DNA from: Sulfitobacter sp. S223
GTDB taxonomy: Bacteria; Pseudomonadota; Alphaproteobacteria; Rhodobacterales; Rhodobacteraceae
NCBI RefSeq assembly: GCF_025143825.1
Contig: NZ_CP083561.1
Coordinates: 58,749 to 122,748, forward strand
Reading direction: 5' to 3'
Length of the DNA: 64,000 nt
Shown in pieces: positions 8,696-22,100 of this stretch. The notes beneath the pieces are model-generated. The model was given only the letters and a program-made list of their open reading frames with translations, did no database searches and was not told the DNA's origin. How positions within the stretch are numbered: position 1 is the first letter of the stretch; every line of letters begins with the position of its first letter. Both the position numbers and the translations under genes were made by a program.

Positions 8696-8701
8696 ACATC
8701 T

Positions 8702-8730
8702 GAGATAGCCCCCACCGGAAACTCTGTCAA
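8702..8730 (-). promoter_or_regulatory. Promoter of the ctRNA
   Basis: On the minus strand TTGACA (8730-8725) is separated by exactly 17 nt from TATCTC (8707-8702). This is a consensus -35 with a reasonable -10 and the best sigma70-type promoter I saw in the replication region. Confidence 0.65.
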
Positions 8731-8781
8731 CTCTGCATCGCGGTGCAGGGCCGGGATACCTTTGTCTTTCGTGAAATTGTG

Positions 8782-9846
8782 ATGAAACAGGACCACCGGA
8801 CATCGTTTGGGCGGCACAATACTGCTGTGCCCGCGACACAAAGACCCCGCAAGGATGACACAGGCTTGCACGACAAGTGGCAATTGCTGACTGCATTGAC
8901 AGACGCTGCTGCTGATTTCGGGCTGAACCACCGCAGCCTATCTGTGCTGCGCGCCTTGATGAGCTTTCACCCCGACCGGATGATCGCACCCACACCACTG
9001 AGCAGCATCGTCTTTCCCGCCAACCAGACTTTGTCAGAAAGGTTGGGTGGCATGCCAGAAAGCACGCTGCGGCGTCATTTGGCGGCGCTGGTGGCAAGCG
9101 GACTTGTCAGCCGTCATGACAGCGCCAACCGCAAACGCTTTGCGCGTGGTCGGGCGGGGCAGGGCCGTTTGGCCTTTGGGTTTGATCTATCACCTATCGC
9201 ACGGATGTCTGCGCAAATCACCGCACGCGCACAAGCGGCCCAAGATGTCCGCGCGGCACTACAAAGCCTCCGCGCGGAACTCGCGGCGCTCCGACAGCAC
9301 ATCATTGAGGGGCAGGGCCCCTGCGAACAAACTGAAGAAGCGTTCAGATTACTCCGCCGCAAACCAGATGGCCCAGCGTTACAAGCCGCAATTGATCGGC
9401 TGACAATCATCCATGAAACATTCAAAACGAGCAGCTCTGACAGCCAAATTGAGCGGCACATACAGACAGAATCTAAAATATTATCTGAAAGAGAAACCAA
9501 CGCAGAAAACGATACGCCATCTTTCGAAGATGTTGTCACGCAATGCTCAGAATACCAGAGCTTCTTTCCAGAACCTGTGCACAGCTGGCAGGATCTATCT
9601 CGTGTGGCACACGCCTTGGCACCAATGATGGGAATAGAAGCAAACGTCTATGCCCAAGCCTTGCACAGAATGGGGCCAAAGCGGGCGATCATCTCGATTC
9701 TCTGTATTCTTGAAAGTTTGAAAACCATCGGTAACCCCGGTGGGTATCTGCGGCGACTTGTCCAACAGGATGTGGCCGGACAGTTGGACTTGTTTTTCCT
9801 TCTAAACAAGACGACTAAGGGCAATCATCTGCCAATTGTCAGCTGA
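8782..9846 (+). CDS. repC: RepABC replication initiator RepC
   Basis: A 354-residue initiator of the repABC family. The N-terminal RepC domain contains DKWQLLTALTDAAADFGL and the winged-helix region with SERLGGMPESTLRRHLAALV. A DNA-AT-rich stretch lies mid-gene (about 9420-9520), the place where the origin of repABC replicons is known to lie. ATG 8782 is preferred, but a GTG at 8743 in the same frame is possible; neither has a strong ribosome-binding site, consistent with translational control by the antisense RNA. The gene is full length and apparently intact. Confidence 0.93.
   Translation: MKQDHRTSFGRHNTAVPATQRPRKDDTGLHDKWQLLTALTDAAADFGLNHRSLSVLRALMSFHPDRMIAPTPLSSIVFPANQTLSERLGGMPESTLRRHLAALVASGLVSRHDSANRKRFARGRAGQGRLAFGFDLSPIARMSAQITARAQAAQDVRAALQSLRAELAALRQHIIEGQGPCEQTEEAFRLLRRKPDGPALQAAIDRLTIIHETFKTSSSDSQIERHIQTESKILSERETNAENDTPSFEDVVTQCSEYQSFFPEPVHSWQDLSRVAHALAPMMGIEANVYAQALHRMGPKRAIISILCILESLKTIGNPGGYLRRLVQQDVAGQLDLFFLLNKTTKGNHLPIVS
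9420..9520. other. AT-rich segment inside repC, candidate replication origin
   Basis: The coding sequence of repC is locally AT-rich here (for example AATCTAAAATATTATCTG near 9470) against a GC-rich background. In studied repABC replicons the origin lies inside repC, often in such a segment. The assignment is by analogy. Confidence 0.4.
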
Positions 9847-9855
9847 CAACTATAA

Positions 9856-9865
9856 ATAACGTTAT
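9856..9865. promoter_or_regulatory. Palindrome after repC, possible parS-like site
   Basis: A perfect 10-bp palindrome ATAACGTTAT lies 10 nt after the repC stop in an AT-rich setting. Centromere-like palindromes are usually found near repABC genes, but a single short copy is weak evidence. Confidence 0.25.
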
Positions 9866-9950
9866 AAAACATGATGTTAGGTATTTTTCTGTACGTGGGA
9901 GTCAGCAATCCGGTCAAAATGCCCGTTTTTGGGGAATTCGCGCAACAAGG

Positions 9951-9965
9951 CCATAAAATTTATGG
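9951..9965. promoter_or_regulatory. AT-rich dyad upstream of the giant gene
   Basis: Arms CCATAAA and TTTATGG flank a single A, giving a 15-bp perfect dyad about 145 nt before the chosen start of the giant gene. A TATAAA box follows at 9999-10004. It could be an operator for the giant gene or a partition site for the replicon. There is no -35 match at standard spacing, so promoter placement stays open. Confidence 0.35.
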
Positions 9966-10109
9966 AATGCAGCGGATAGTCCAGTGTTTCCCCTTGCTTA
10001 TAAATACCATCGTTGCCCATACCATTGTGTAATAGCGGGTGTTGCGCAGCGGGAATCTTGGTGTTTGGCGTTCGTCCCTGCGTTTTTGTTGAGAAAAGAC
10101 GGGCGGTTA

Positions 10110-13100
10110 ATGTTGCGAAATCAGATTCTTACCAGATTGCTAAGCGTATTTCTGGGGATAATGCTTTCTTTTGGTATGGTATTGCGCGCGGAAGCGACGC
10201 CTTTCACTACGGCTGTTCCAGGAACTTCGCTGACGCTGCCGGCTGAGTACCCTGAGGCAGGCGGTGTCGCCTTTGTTCTGGTTGGTGTGAATGGCAACGT
10301 CTACTACCAGTTCTCAAACCCCACAGGCGCGTTCGTTGGCTTTCAATCAACCGGCGAACCAGCGGCGTTTCGTGGCAACCCTTTTACAATCAACAATCCG
10401 ATCCAGCTTGATTGTGGGTTCTCGGCCTGTACCGACTATTTTGGCGGCGCCCTTGCCAATGTCTATATCAGGTTTTCAGCCTATGACGGTGATACGCAAG
10501 TCAACGGTTTCGACCAAAATGACATCACGTTGCGGCTGAACGGTTTTACGGTTGGCAACTGGAGCAACGTCACCACAGACATCACCAACGCGGACGGTAC
10601 GATCAGCTATGGGCAGGTTCAGGGCTTTGGCAACAACACCTTTAACACCGGCTGGTTCAGCACGACAAACTCTGCGCTGCTATCCAACATTCTGACAACG
10701 AACCAGACCACTACCCAGGTCTTTGACCGCGACCCCAATGATAACTATTGGGATTTCACCCTTGGTGGGACGCTGACAAATCCTAACATCGTTACGGTTG
10801 CGCCCGGTTATACGCTTGAGAAAACAGCGGACCCGACCAGCTATAGTTTCGTTGGTCAGGAAATTGAATTCTCCTACAAAGTCACGAACATCGGCTCTGT
10901 CCCGATCAGGCAGCTTGCCGTGGTTGATGACAAAATCAGCTCGGTTGAATGTCTGGACAGAGTCATTCTCGATGTTGAAAGGAATGCCCCGAACCCTGAT
11001 TTTGCTGTGTGTACCGGAACCTATACTGTCACACAGGAAGACATTGATACTCAAAGCGTGACCAACGTGGCCAGTGCAACCGGTGTGCCCGACTTTGGTA
11101 GACTTGGGACGTTGTCCGACAGCGTTACGATAACTGGCCCGGCTGCAATGCCGGACCTTGTCGTGGAAAAGACCTCGACGCTTTCCAGCTTTGGTAATGC
11201 TGGAACGACCGTTCCTTATAGTTTCAACATTCGCAACGACAGCAACGTAACGTTGAGTAACTTCACCGTCACCGATAGCCTTATTCCATCTTTGGTATGT
11301 AACGTTCCTGATCTTGCTCCGACCGAAAGCTTCATCTGCGCAGGTAGCTATACTGTGCTGCAATCGGACGTAGATGACTACGCGGCGAATCCTGCCAACT
11401 TACTGAGCAATACGGTGACCGTATCAGCCGACACGCCGCGCGATGGCCGTGTGACCGAAACTGACACTCTTGATCTTCCCGGTCCTGTCGCAAACGTGTC
11501 GCTGGAACTGACCAAAACGGCATTGACTGCTGATTATGACGCGGTGGGCGAGGTGCTGAGCTACCAGCTTGTGATCGTCAATAACAGTAACGTGTCATTC
11601 CCTGCTGCCCCGACAGTGACAGACCCCGATGCCGACACGCTTAGCTGTCCGGCAGGGCCGGTGCCGCCCGGCAATAGCGTGACCTGTACGGCAACCCATG
11701 TAGTTGTTCAGGAGGACATCAACCAGGGCGAATTCGTCAACACGGCTAGTGCGACCATTACAGTTGGTGGATCAACGGATACTGATTCCGATACCGCGAC
11801 TGTTCCAGCCGTCCGCACAATTGGTTTGACCTTGGACAAGCAGCTGGACCCAGCGTCCCCAAGCCAGTTCACCACCACCGGTACCGCGCTTGAATATGAC
11901 TATATCCTGACCAACACCGGCAACGTTGATTTGCTGGCGCCCGAAGTCACTGATGACCTTGTGGCGGTCACCTGTACCGAAACGGTGATTTCGCCGCAGA
12001 CTTCGATTACGTGTCAGTCGGCAGTCTATTCAACAAAGCAGAACGAACTGAGCACCGGCGGCGTCACCAATACAGCCACCGCAACCGCGACCATTGCCGG
12101 ACCGGACGGCGGTACAACCACCTCTAATACTGACAGCGTTTTCGTACCTGCCGTACAGTTGCCAGCGATCAGCCTGACAAAAACAGCGCCGACTGTCACA
12201 GCGGCGGAATTCGAAGTGGGTGATATAATCACCTACACCTTCGAGGTGACCAATACAGGTAATGTTCGCCTCGCCAACAATACCGGTGTGTCCGAAATAA
12301 CCATAACGGATGACAAGATCGGGACGTTCTCGTGCTTTGCTACGCCGTTCCAACCGGGCCAGACGCAGTCATGTACTGCGGACTATATCATAACACCTAC
12401 CGATGCGGCTGCTGGTGTGGTGGTCAATACCGCCACGGCCTTTGCCGGTCCAATCGCCTCCAATCAGGTCAGCGCGCAGGTCTCTCCTGATTTCAATCCC
12501 GAAGTGTCCCTGACCAAGGTCGCCGACACCGCCAGCGTCAACGCGCTGAACAATACCATCTCCTATACCTTCACCGTGACCAACACCGGTGACCGTGTGC
12601 TGCGCAATCCCGAAGAACTGGTAACGATTGATGACGCGCTGCTAAGCAGCCCCGCGACCTGTGTCCAACCGCCCGTGCTGCCCGTGGGTGGTACGTTCCA
12701 GTGTACCGGCACGCGAAATGGTGTCACTCAAGCGGAGCTTGACGCAGGGCAGGTCGTTAACACGGCCACTGCTTCGTTCCCGTATGAGAATAACGGCGTC
12801 ACGACGATCATCACCTCTGACGCGGCAACGGCCACAGTGCCGGTTGTGGCCAATCCGTTGGTTGAATTGGACAAGCAGGGACCGGCAGTATTCAACGCGG
12901 TCACACAAGAGCTGAGCTATACCTTTGTGGTCTCCAACCCCGGTAACGTGACTTTGCGCACCGCGACCGTCACCGACCCGCTTATTCCAAGCCTGTCATG
13001 TACGCTCACCGATATCGCGCCGGGCGACAGCGATAGCTGTACCGCGACTTATGCTGTCCAGCAGCTGGATGTGGACCTTGAAACCATCCCGAACACCGCA

Positions 13101-16100
13101 ACAGTTTCCGCGCAGCCTGCCCAAGGCGCACAGCAAAGCTTTAGCGATACCAGCACCGCGACCCTGCTTGCAGGTGCAGGCACCAAGACGGCCACCATCG
13201 ACAAACAGGCCGACCGTACCGAATTTACAACGGTGGGCGAACAGATCACCTACACGTTCGAGGTTGAGAACACAGGCACCCAGACCCTGACCAATCTGAC
13301 TGTGACAGACAGCCTTGATGGGGCCTACACCTGTTCCATCGCCAGCCTTGCTCCGACCGGGATCGACCGCACCTGTAGCTATGTGCATACGGTCACGCAG
13401 GATGATATCGATGCGGGCGAAGTGCTGAACACAGCCACTTTGTCTTCGGCTGATTTCGCAGACGAGACTGACAATGCACGGGTCGTCGGCCCTGATCGCA
13501 TCGCCAGCTATACCTTCCTGAAATCCGCCCCCAGCGCGTTCACCGCTGCTGGTCAGAGCGTCGACTTCCTTTTTACGGTTGAGAACACGGGTACCGTGAC
13601 GCTGACCAATATAACAATAACCGACCCGTTCTTCGGGACGCCGGTGAACTGCTCCATCCCCGAACTTGCACCGGGCGCGATAGATCGTACCTGCACGGCG
13701 ACCTATGTGACCATGCAAGAGGATGTGAACACAGGCCAGATCACCAATACTGCCGGGATCACGGTGGATGCACCTGCTGGTGTAGGCGATCCAGCTGATC
13801 AAACCTCAACCGCAGTTGTGCAAGCTCCGGCCGAGCAGGCGTCTGTTGTCGTGACCAAGGCATTTGATGATGGCGTATATACCGCTGTTTCGGATAGCGA
13901 AGTTTATACCTTTAGCGTGACCAACACTGGCAACGTGACGTTGACCAATCTGGTGCTGAACGACCCGGATCTGGGTTTCACCTGCTCGCTTGACGATTTG
14001 GAGCCGAATACATCGACCTCAACATGTTCCGTTGCCGATGGCGGCGGGGCGCTGACAGCGACCAAAACGTTTGACCAGAATAACGTTGATCTGGGCAGCT
14101 ACACCAACACCGTCGAAGTCACGGGCCAGTCTTCTGTGCAGGGGACACCTGTTTCTGACGCGGCCACCGTGACCGTTGCAGGCCCCGAACAATTGCCCGC
14201 ACTGGAAATCGAAAAGACAACAACCACTGCGAATTTTGACGCGCTGGGACAGACGCTGTCTTATTCCTACCGCGTCTATAACCGTGGCAACATCACGCTG
14301 ACCGCCCCGATCACCGTGTCCGATGACCAGATTACGTCGGTCAGCTGTCCCGCTTTGCCACCGGCTGGTCTGGCGATTGATGATTTCATTGATTGTACGG
14401 CAACCGCGACAGTGACCCAACCGATGCTGAATGCCGGCTTGATCACCAACGTCGCGACCGCGTCCATCACTCAACCGGTGATTCCGCAGGCGTTGAATGA
14501 TCCGACAAGCGTGACGGCAACTTCTCCATCCGACAGCGTGACCATCTTTGCCGTACAAGAGCCAGAACTGCGCATCGACAAACGCGTGAAATCGGGGTCA
14601 AGCGCCAGCTATTCGGCCGTGAATGATGTGGTTACTTTCGAATATGTCGTGACCAACATTGGCAACGTCACGTTGTTGAACCAGATCACGGTCACCGATG
14701 ACAAAATCACGACTGTGAACTGTGGGACACCGCCGTTGGTGCCGGGCGGTGTCGTGATCTGTGAGCAGGACTATCTGGCGGATCAAGTAGCGCTGGACGA
14801 TGGCTTTGTCACAAATACAGCTACCGCCGATACGACGTTTGTGGATGATGACGGTCTCACCATACCTGTTGCTTCACCAAGCGATAGCGTCACGATCAAC
14901 GCGGTTCAGACGATCGCGCTTGAGGTAGAGAAAACATATACCGGCACGGATCGTGTCGGCGTCTTCGATGTGCCTCAAGAGCTGTATTATTCTGTTGTTT
15001 TGACCAACACAGGCAACGTGACGATTGATGGTCCGATTGTATTTGATGACAGCCTCGTGGACTTCCCGTCCGGCTTTAGCTGTCCTGTGTTGCCGAACAA
15101 TGAACTGCTGCCACAGCAGACGTATAGCTGCACCACAACGCATAATGTGACAGTGGATGATCTGGCGCTAGGCGCGGCGACAAACGTGGTGACGGCGACC
15201 GGCCAATTCAACGGCAACCCCGTTACCTCGCCCAGCGACGATGCAATCTATCCCGAAGATGCGGATCCAGCACTGTCGCTTGTCAAAGAAGCGCTGGCCG
15301 CGACAGGCACACCTGTTGACGGGACGGTTGCATTGGACAGCCTCACAGATGTCGTGAGCTATCGCTATTCCGTGACCAACACAGGCAACGTCGGACTGGT
15401 GGAAGAAATCACTATTGTCGACGATACGATCGCTGGCCCGCTGGTCTGTAAGACAGCCGCAACCGTGCCAGCGGAAGCATTAAGCACGACTGAAACCATC
15501 ATTTGTGAGTTCGACTATACCCTGACGCAAGCTGATCTTGATCGCGGTTTTGTAACCAACAACGCAACCGCCCAAACGATATTCGGCAGCACGAACGTGG
15601 TTTCTCCGAACGCTGATGAGACGGTGACGGTTGCAGAGGATCCATCGCTCACCGTTCTCAAAGAAATGATCACACCTGTCGGTACGGGTGCGATTTTGGG
15701 CCAGTCTCTGGAATACCGCCTGACGGCGACCAACGACGGCAACCAGACGCTGTCCGGTGTATCGCTAAGCGATCCGCTGGTGCCTGATCTGACCTGCGTC
15801 GTGCTGCCTGCGAATACAGCCGCGCCAAGCAACGTTGTGCTTTTGCCGACCGAGGCGCTGCAATGTAGCGGATTTTATGAAGTCACGCAGGCCAACGTAG
15901 ATGCGCAATCTCTGGTGAACACAGCGACGGCGACCGGGACCGATCCGCAGGGTATCACCATTGATGGCACCGATGATCACGCGCTGACGCTGGTCCCGCC
16001 AATCGTTGAGATGGTCGTTACCAAGACCACAGATCGCCCCGTCGGACCAGAGACAGACTTTAGCGCCGTTGGCCAGAAGGTTACCTTTACCGTAGCGGTC

Positions 16101-19100
16101 GAGAACACGGGCAACATCACGTTGCAAACCGCGACCGTTACAGACAGCCGTCTTGTGGTGCCAACCAGCTGTACAATCGGCCCGATTGCGCCGCTGGCGA
16201 CCGATGCGACCTGTACGTTCGAATATACGGTCACTCAGGCAGACATTGACGCGATCAATACAGATAGCGGTGAGACTTTCGGCGGCTTCACCAACGTGGC
16301 CTCTGTCACCGCGACGCCGAACAACGCAGCACTTGATCCGATCACCCGCGAAGATGACGTCTTTGTGCGTGGTCCCGACCGCGAGCCGGGGATGATCCTG
16401 TCGAAACTGGCCGACAAGTCCCTCATCGACACCTATGACGAAGTGGTCACCTACACCTACACGGTGGCCAACGTCGGTAACGTGACCCTGACGGAAACAC
16501 CGCAGATCGTTGACGACAAGATCGGCACATTCTCTTGTGAGCCTTTCCCCGTTGGCGGGATTGCGCCGCTGGATGAATACAGCTGCACGCAGACCTATAA
16601 CGTCACGCAGGAAGATCTTGATAGCGGTGCTGTGACCAACGTTGCCACCGTCAGCAGCAGTCAGGTTGAACCGTCACCGGATCACACTGCTACCTTGACC
16701 ATCGACGCAACACGCACACCCTTGCTGACCGTTGCCAAGACTGCATCACCAGCCGCAGCCATCGCCGTAGGCGAAGACGTCACCTATGAATATCTTGTCA
16801 CCAACACCGGTAACGTCACCCTTGCGGATGTGACTGTCGATGACCAGCACACCTCTGCTGCGGGCACTGTGACGCTTCCTATGGATGGTGAAACGCTGAC
16901 GGCAGATGTGAATGAAACAGGTACCTCGACCGATAGCGCGGCTGCGGGGGTCTGGAGCACGCTTGCCCCCGGTGATGCGGTGACATTCACCGCGACCTAT
17001 ACCGTCACGCAGGCGGATATCGACCAGCAGTTTACCCTGACCAACATCGCAACGGTAACAGGCACAGGCCCTGATGACAGTGGGATTGCCACACAGCAGG
17101 ATGACGCCGCCGTAACCACTGCGGCGAAAGAGCCTGCGATCGTTGTTACGAAAACGGCAGATGAAACGAACATCACCACTCCGGCTGTGGTAGGGCAGCA
17201 AGTGCCGTTCACTGTGACGGTGGCCAACACCGGCAACCAGACGCTTTTGGCGCCAGAGCTGACCGACACGTTGACTGACATCAGTGGCAACCCGCTGGCA
17301 CTGACCGTGCCGATGGCGCTTGATCCCGCGAATAGCGGCGATACCAACACCAACGGTCTGCTCGATATCGGAGAGACGTGGAACTACATCGGCCGCTTCG
17401 ATGTCACGCAGGAGTCGATTGATGCGGGGGGAATCCGCAACGCGGTGGATGTGACTGCCGAAGACCCGCAGGGCGTTGATACCATCGGTGATGCGGTGAC
17501 GGGTGATGTCATTCTGAACGGCATTCCGAAAATAGCAGTGGTCAAAACCGCCGTGACTGACGACGGTGGTGATGGTGTTCTGGATGTGGATGACACGATT
17601 ACCTACACCTACACGATCAGCAACACGGGCCTTTTGGATGTGCTTGACGTTGCTGTGACGGAAACCGACTTTGGTGGCGCAGGTGTCACACCGGTTCCGG
17701 CCTATAGCACAGGTGGTACCGATCTGGGTGGTGATCCGGCTGTTCTTGATCTGCCTGTCGGGGCAGGGGTGATCACGTTTACTGCTACTTATGCGCTGAC
17801 CCAAGAAGACCTTGATGCAGGCGAAGTTTCCAACCAGGCGACCGCCACAGGCGCAAGCCCGGCGGGGGTTCCTACCAGCGATGTGTCTGACGATGACAGT
17901 GCTGCAGATGATGCAAATGATCCGACGGTCACGCCGCTGGACCGCGCAGGGGAACTGACGGTCGAGAAACGTGTGGGCGTGACAGTATTGTCCGATCCTC
18001 CCGCGCTGGGTGACACGATCAACTTTGTGATCGAAGTTACCAACACCGGTAACCAATCGCTGACGGCGCCAGTTTTGTCGGACACATTGACCGATGCCGA
18101 CGGTGGCCCGCTTGCGTTGACAGTGGTGCCGCAATTCGATGCCGGGGATGCCAATGGCAACAACACCCTCGATGTGGGTGAGACCTGGACCTATCTGGCA
18201 AGCTATGACCTGACCCAGCCTGCACTGGACGCCGGTGGTATTTCAAACTCTGTTACAGCCACGGCTGCTGATACGGACGGCAATCCTGTCGCGGATGTGT
18301 CTGACGATGATGCCGGTGCCACGGATGCAGACGGCGACAACGATCTTGCGAATGATCCAACCCTTTTGACCATTGAAGAAGCGCCTGCACTGGTGGTCGA
18401 AAAGCGCGCTGATGTTTCAGCGCTTAGCGATCCTCCGCTTCTGGATGAGGTGGTGAGCTTTACCATCGAGGTCATCAACTCAGGCAACCAGACGCTGGGT
18501 GCCCCTGTGCTGGCTGATACGATCCTTGATGCCAACGGCGATCCTCTGGCGCTGTCGACAGTACCGACCTTTGATGCGGGCGATGACAATAATGACGGCC
18601 TGTTGGATGTCGGTGAAACATGGACCTATCTTGCTACCTATGCGTTGACGACACCCGCTTTGGACGCTGGCAGTTTGTCCAACAGCGTAACTGCCACGGC
18701 AACCGATCCTGACGGAAATCCCGTTACGGATGTGTCTGACGATGATGCTGGTGCAACCGATGCCGACGGGGACAACGATCCTGCGAACGACCCAACGCTT
18801 GTTGCGCTTACCGGTGCACCTGCTCTGGTGGTTGAGAAACGTCTGGACGTGTCTGCGGTCAGTAACCCTGCGGTTGTGGGCGAAGTCGTGACGTTCTCAA
18901 TCCTTGTGGACAACACGGGCAACCAGACGCTGAACACAGTTGTGCTTACGGATACGCTGGTTGATTCAAACGGGGATGCTTTGGCGCTGACCTCTGGCCC
19001 CGATCTGGTTGCGGCCAGCGATGCCAACGGTGACGGCGCGCTGGATACCGATGAAATCTGGGAATACACAGCCAGCTTTGAGCTGAACCAGCAGGCGATT

Positions 19101-22100
19101 GATGCCGGCGGGGTGGCAAACTCGGTTCTGGTTGAGGCGAAAGACCCGTTCGGGAACGATCTGTTCGACGTGTCGGATGATGATGCCGGTGCAACCGATG
19201 CGAATGGCGATAACGATCCGGGCAATGACCCGACAGCCACTGTTTTCGGCACCGATCCTGATCTGGCTGTTCTGAAAACGTCCGTGGTGAACACAGGTGC
19301 AGACGGACGGGCGGATGTGTCCGACACGATCACCTACACCTATACCATCAGCAACGAGGGCAATCAGACGCTTTATGATGTTGCCGTGACCGAAACCGGC
19401 TTTGCCGGAACAGGGATGCCGCCTGTGCCGACCTATGCCAGCGGTGGCGTGGCCATAGGCGGCGATGCGGCCGTGATGGACCTGCCTGTTGGGACCGGCA
19501 CGGTTGTCTTCACTGCGACTTATATTCTGACGCAAGATGACATTGATGCGGGCGAAGTTGTCAACCAAGCGACAGCTTCCGCCAATGATCCTGCGGGCAA
19601 CAGTGTCAGCGATGAATCCGATCCTGCGGATACCGCAGGGGATGAGCCGACAACCACCTTGATCGAACGTGAACCGGCGCTGCAAACCGTGAAGCGCGCC
19701 TTCCCGCTGCTCAGCACGCCGGTGCAGGTTGGCGATGTGATCAACTATACAATCACGCTTGCGAACACAGGCAACGTGACGCTGACATCGCCGACGATGA
19801 CCGATACACTGACCGGCGCCAATAACGTGGCATTGGATCTTACCAGCGGTCCGACCTATGACGACGGCGATTTGGACAATGACGGACGCCTCGATGTCGG
19901 CGAAACTTGGATCTATATTGCACAGTTCGTGATTGATCAGGTCGCGATTGATGCAGGCGGTGTGGCTAACACAGCTGTCGGCAGCGCGACTGATCCGGAG
20001 AACAACAGCGTCAGCGATATCTCGGATGATACAAACGATAATCCTGCGGACAGCGATCCGACGGAGACGCCGCTTGCGGGTGCGCCAGCCATTGGTCTGG
20101 TTAAAGCCTCTGTTCTTGATTTGGGTACAGACGGTGTGGCCACGGTCGGCGATATCATAACCTACACCTATACCTTGACCAATCTGGGTAACGTAAGCGT
20201 TCTGGACCCTGTCCTGTCCGAGACGACCTTTAGCGGTACGGGCACGGCCCCTGTTCCAACGTTGCAAAGTGGTGGCTCTGTCATCGGTGGCACCACCGCA
20301 CCGGATTTGGCGGTCGGTACTGTGCCGATGGTTTATACGGCGACATATGCGCTGACCCAGCAGGACATCGACGCAGGTGAGATCAGCAACGAAGCTTTGG
20401 CCACAGGCGATCTGCCCGGCGGCGGGACAGTTTCCGATGCATCTGATGAAGCGACACCCGGTGAGGATGACAATGATCCGACGCTGACCTCTATTCCGGC
20501 TGCTCCCGGCCTGGACGTTGTGAAACAGGCCGATCTGTCCGCGCTGCAAACGCCGGTTCAGGTGGGCGATCAGATCGCCTTTGTGATCACGGTTGCAAAC
20601 ACGGGTAACGTGACACTGGATAACGTGGGTCTGACCGATACTTTCACGCGCCGCGACGGCACGCCGCTGACGCTAAGCACGTCGCTTACCGGTGGTGACG
20701 GTGGCACTGCGGGTGCGCTTGAGGTTGGTGAAACGTGGGAGTTCCGCGGCACGCATAGCCTGACGCAAGAGGATATTGACGCGGGCGGTGTGCGCAACAC
20801 GGCGGTGGTAGAGACGACCGATCCTGATGGATTGCCGGTGAATGACACCTCGGACGATGGAAATGACGCCGACGGCAATACCGAAGACGACCCGACCGAG
20901 GTCAACCTTCAGGGTGTGCCAGAGATCGATCTGCTCAAGCAGGTCGGGGCGGGTGCTGTTTTGCCGTTCACCACGCTCAATCAGGTTGTGCCGTTTGAAT
21001 TCGTTGTCACCAACACAGGCAACATGACCATCACTGCGCCGATCACCGTGAGCGATCCGTTGATTGATGCGCAGGGACTTGGCGGTATTGACTGCCCCGC
21101 GCCACCGCTTGCGCCACAGGCAAGCCTGACCTGCACGGGTAACTATACGATCACGCAGGATGATCTGGATTTCGGCACGTTCGAAAACATCGCGACAGCC
21201 AACGTCAACCAACCGCTGTTGCCGGTCGTACCCGGTGATCCGACATCTGTTGTCGCCAGCTCTGATCCATCCTCGGTTGAGATTACTGCCGCGCAAGAGC
21301 CAGAGCTGATCACAACCAAGGCAATCGCAAGCACGTCGGCGGGTTCTTTCAGCGAAGTCGGTGACCAGATCACGTATATCTTCACGGTTACCAACTCTGG
21401 TAACGTGACTCTGGCAGGTCCTGTGACCATTGATGATGACCAGATCGGTGCCGGTCTTGCCTGTGCTGCAGGTCCGCTTGCGCCGCAACAAACAGTCAGC
21501 TGTAGCCATGTCTGGACAGCAGAGCAGGAAGACCTGAACCGTGGTTTCGTCACAAACGAAGCGACATCCGAAGCGATCTTTGATGGCGCCCCCGTAACGT
21601 CTGATCCTGTCACGGCGACTGCCCCTGCGGTCCAAACCATCGAGTTGTCGATGGAGAAGAACCTGCTCAGCGCATCGCCCGACCTCTTTGATGTCGGCAC
21701 ATTGCTGTCGTATGAATTTGTGGTGACCAATACCGGCAATGTCACCATAGATGGTCCGTTGGTGGTGAACGATTCACTCGCCGTTGACGCCAGCTGCCCT
21801 GCGTTGCAAGGCGGCGTGCTTCTGCCCGCCGCAAGCGTCACCTGCTCTGGTAGTTATACCCTGACGGTAGAGGATTTGGAGCTGGGTGCGACCAACAACA
21901 CCGCCTCTGTTTCGGGCACCTTTGATGGCGCGCCCGTCACTTCGCCCAGTGACAGCGCGATCTATCCTGTCGATGCGATCCCGGCGCTTGGGATCACCAA
22001 GGAAAGTGTTCCAAGCGATATCACTTTTGCCGCTGTGAACGATCCGATCACTTATACCTATACGGTGCTCAACGATTCAAAAGTTGGCCTGAATGAAGAC

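Noticed and set aside
9984..10109. 42 additional N-terminal codons of the giant gene
   Set aside because: The sequence is Cys/His/Trp-rich and not signal-like, and the signal peptide begins at 10110; part of it overlaps the likely promoter.
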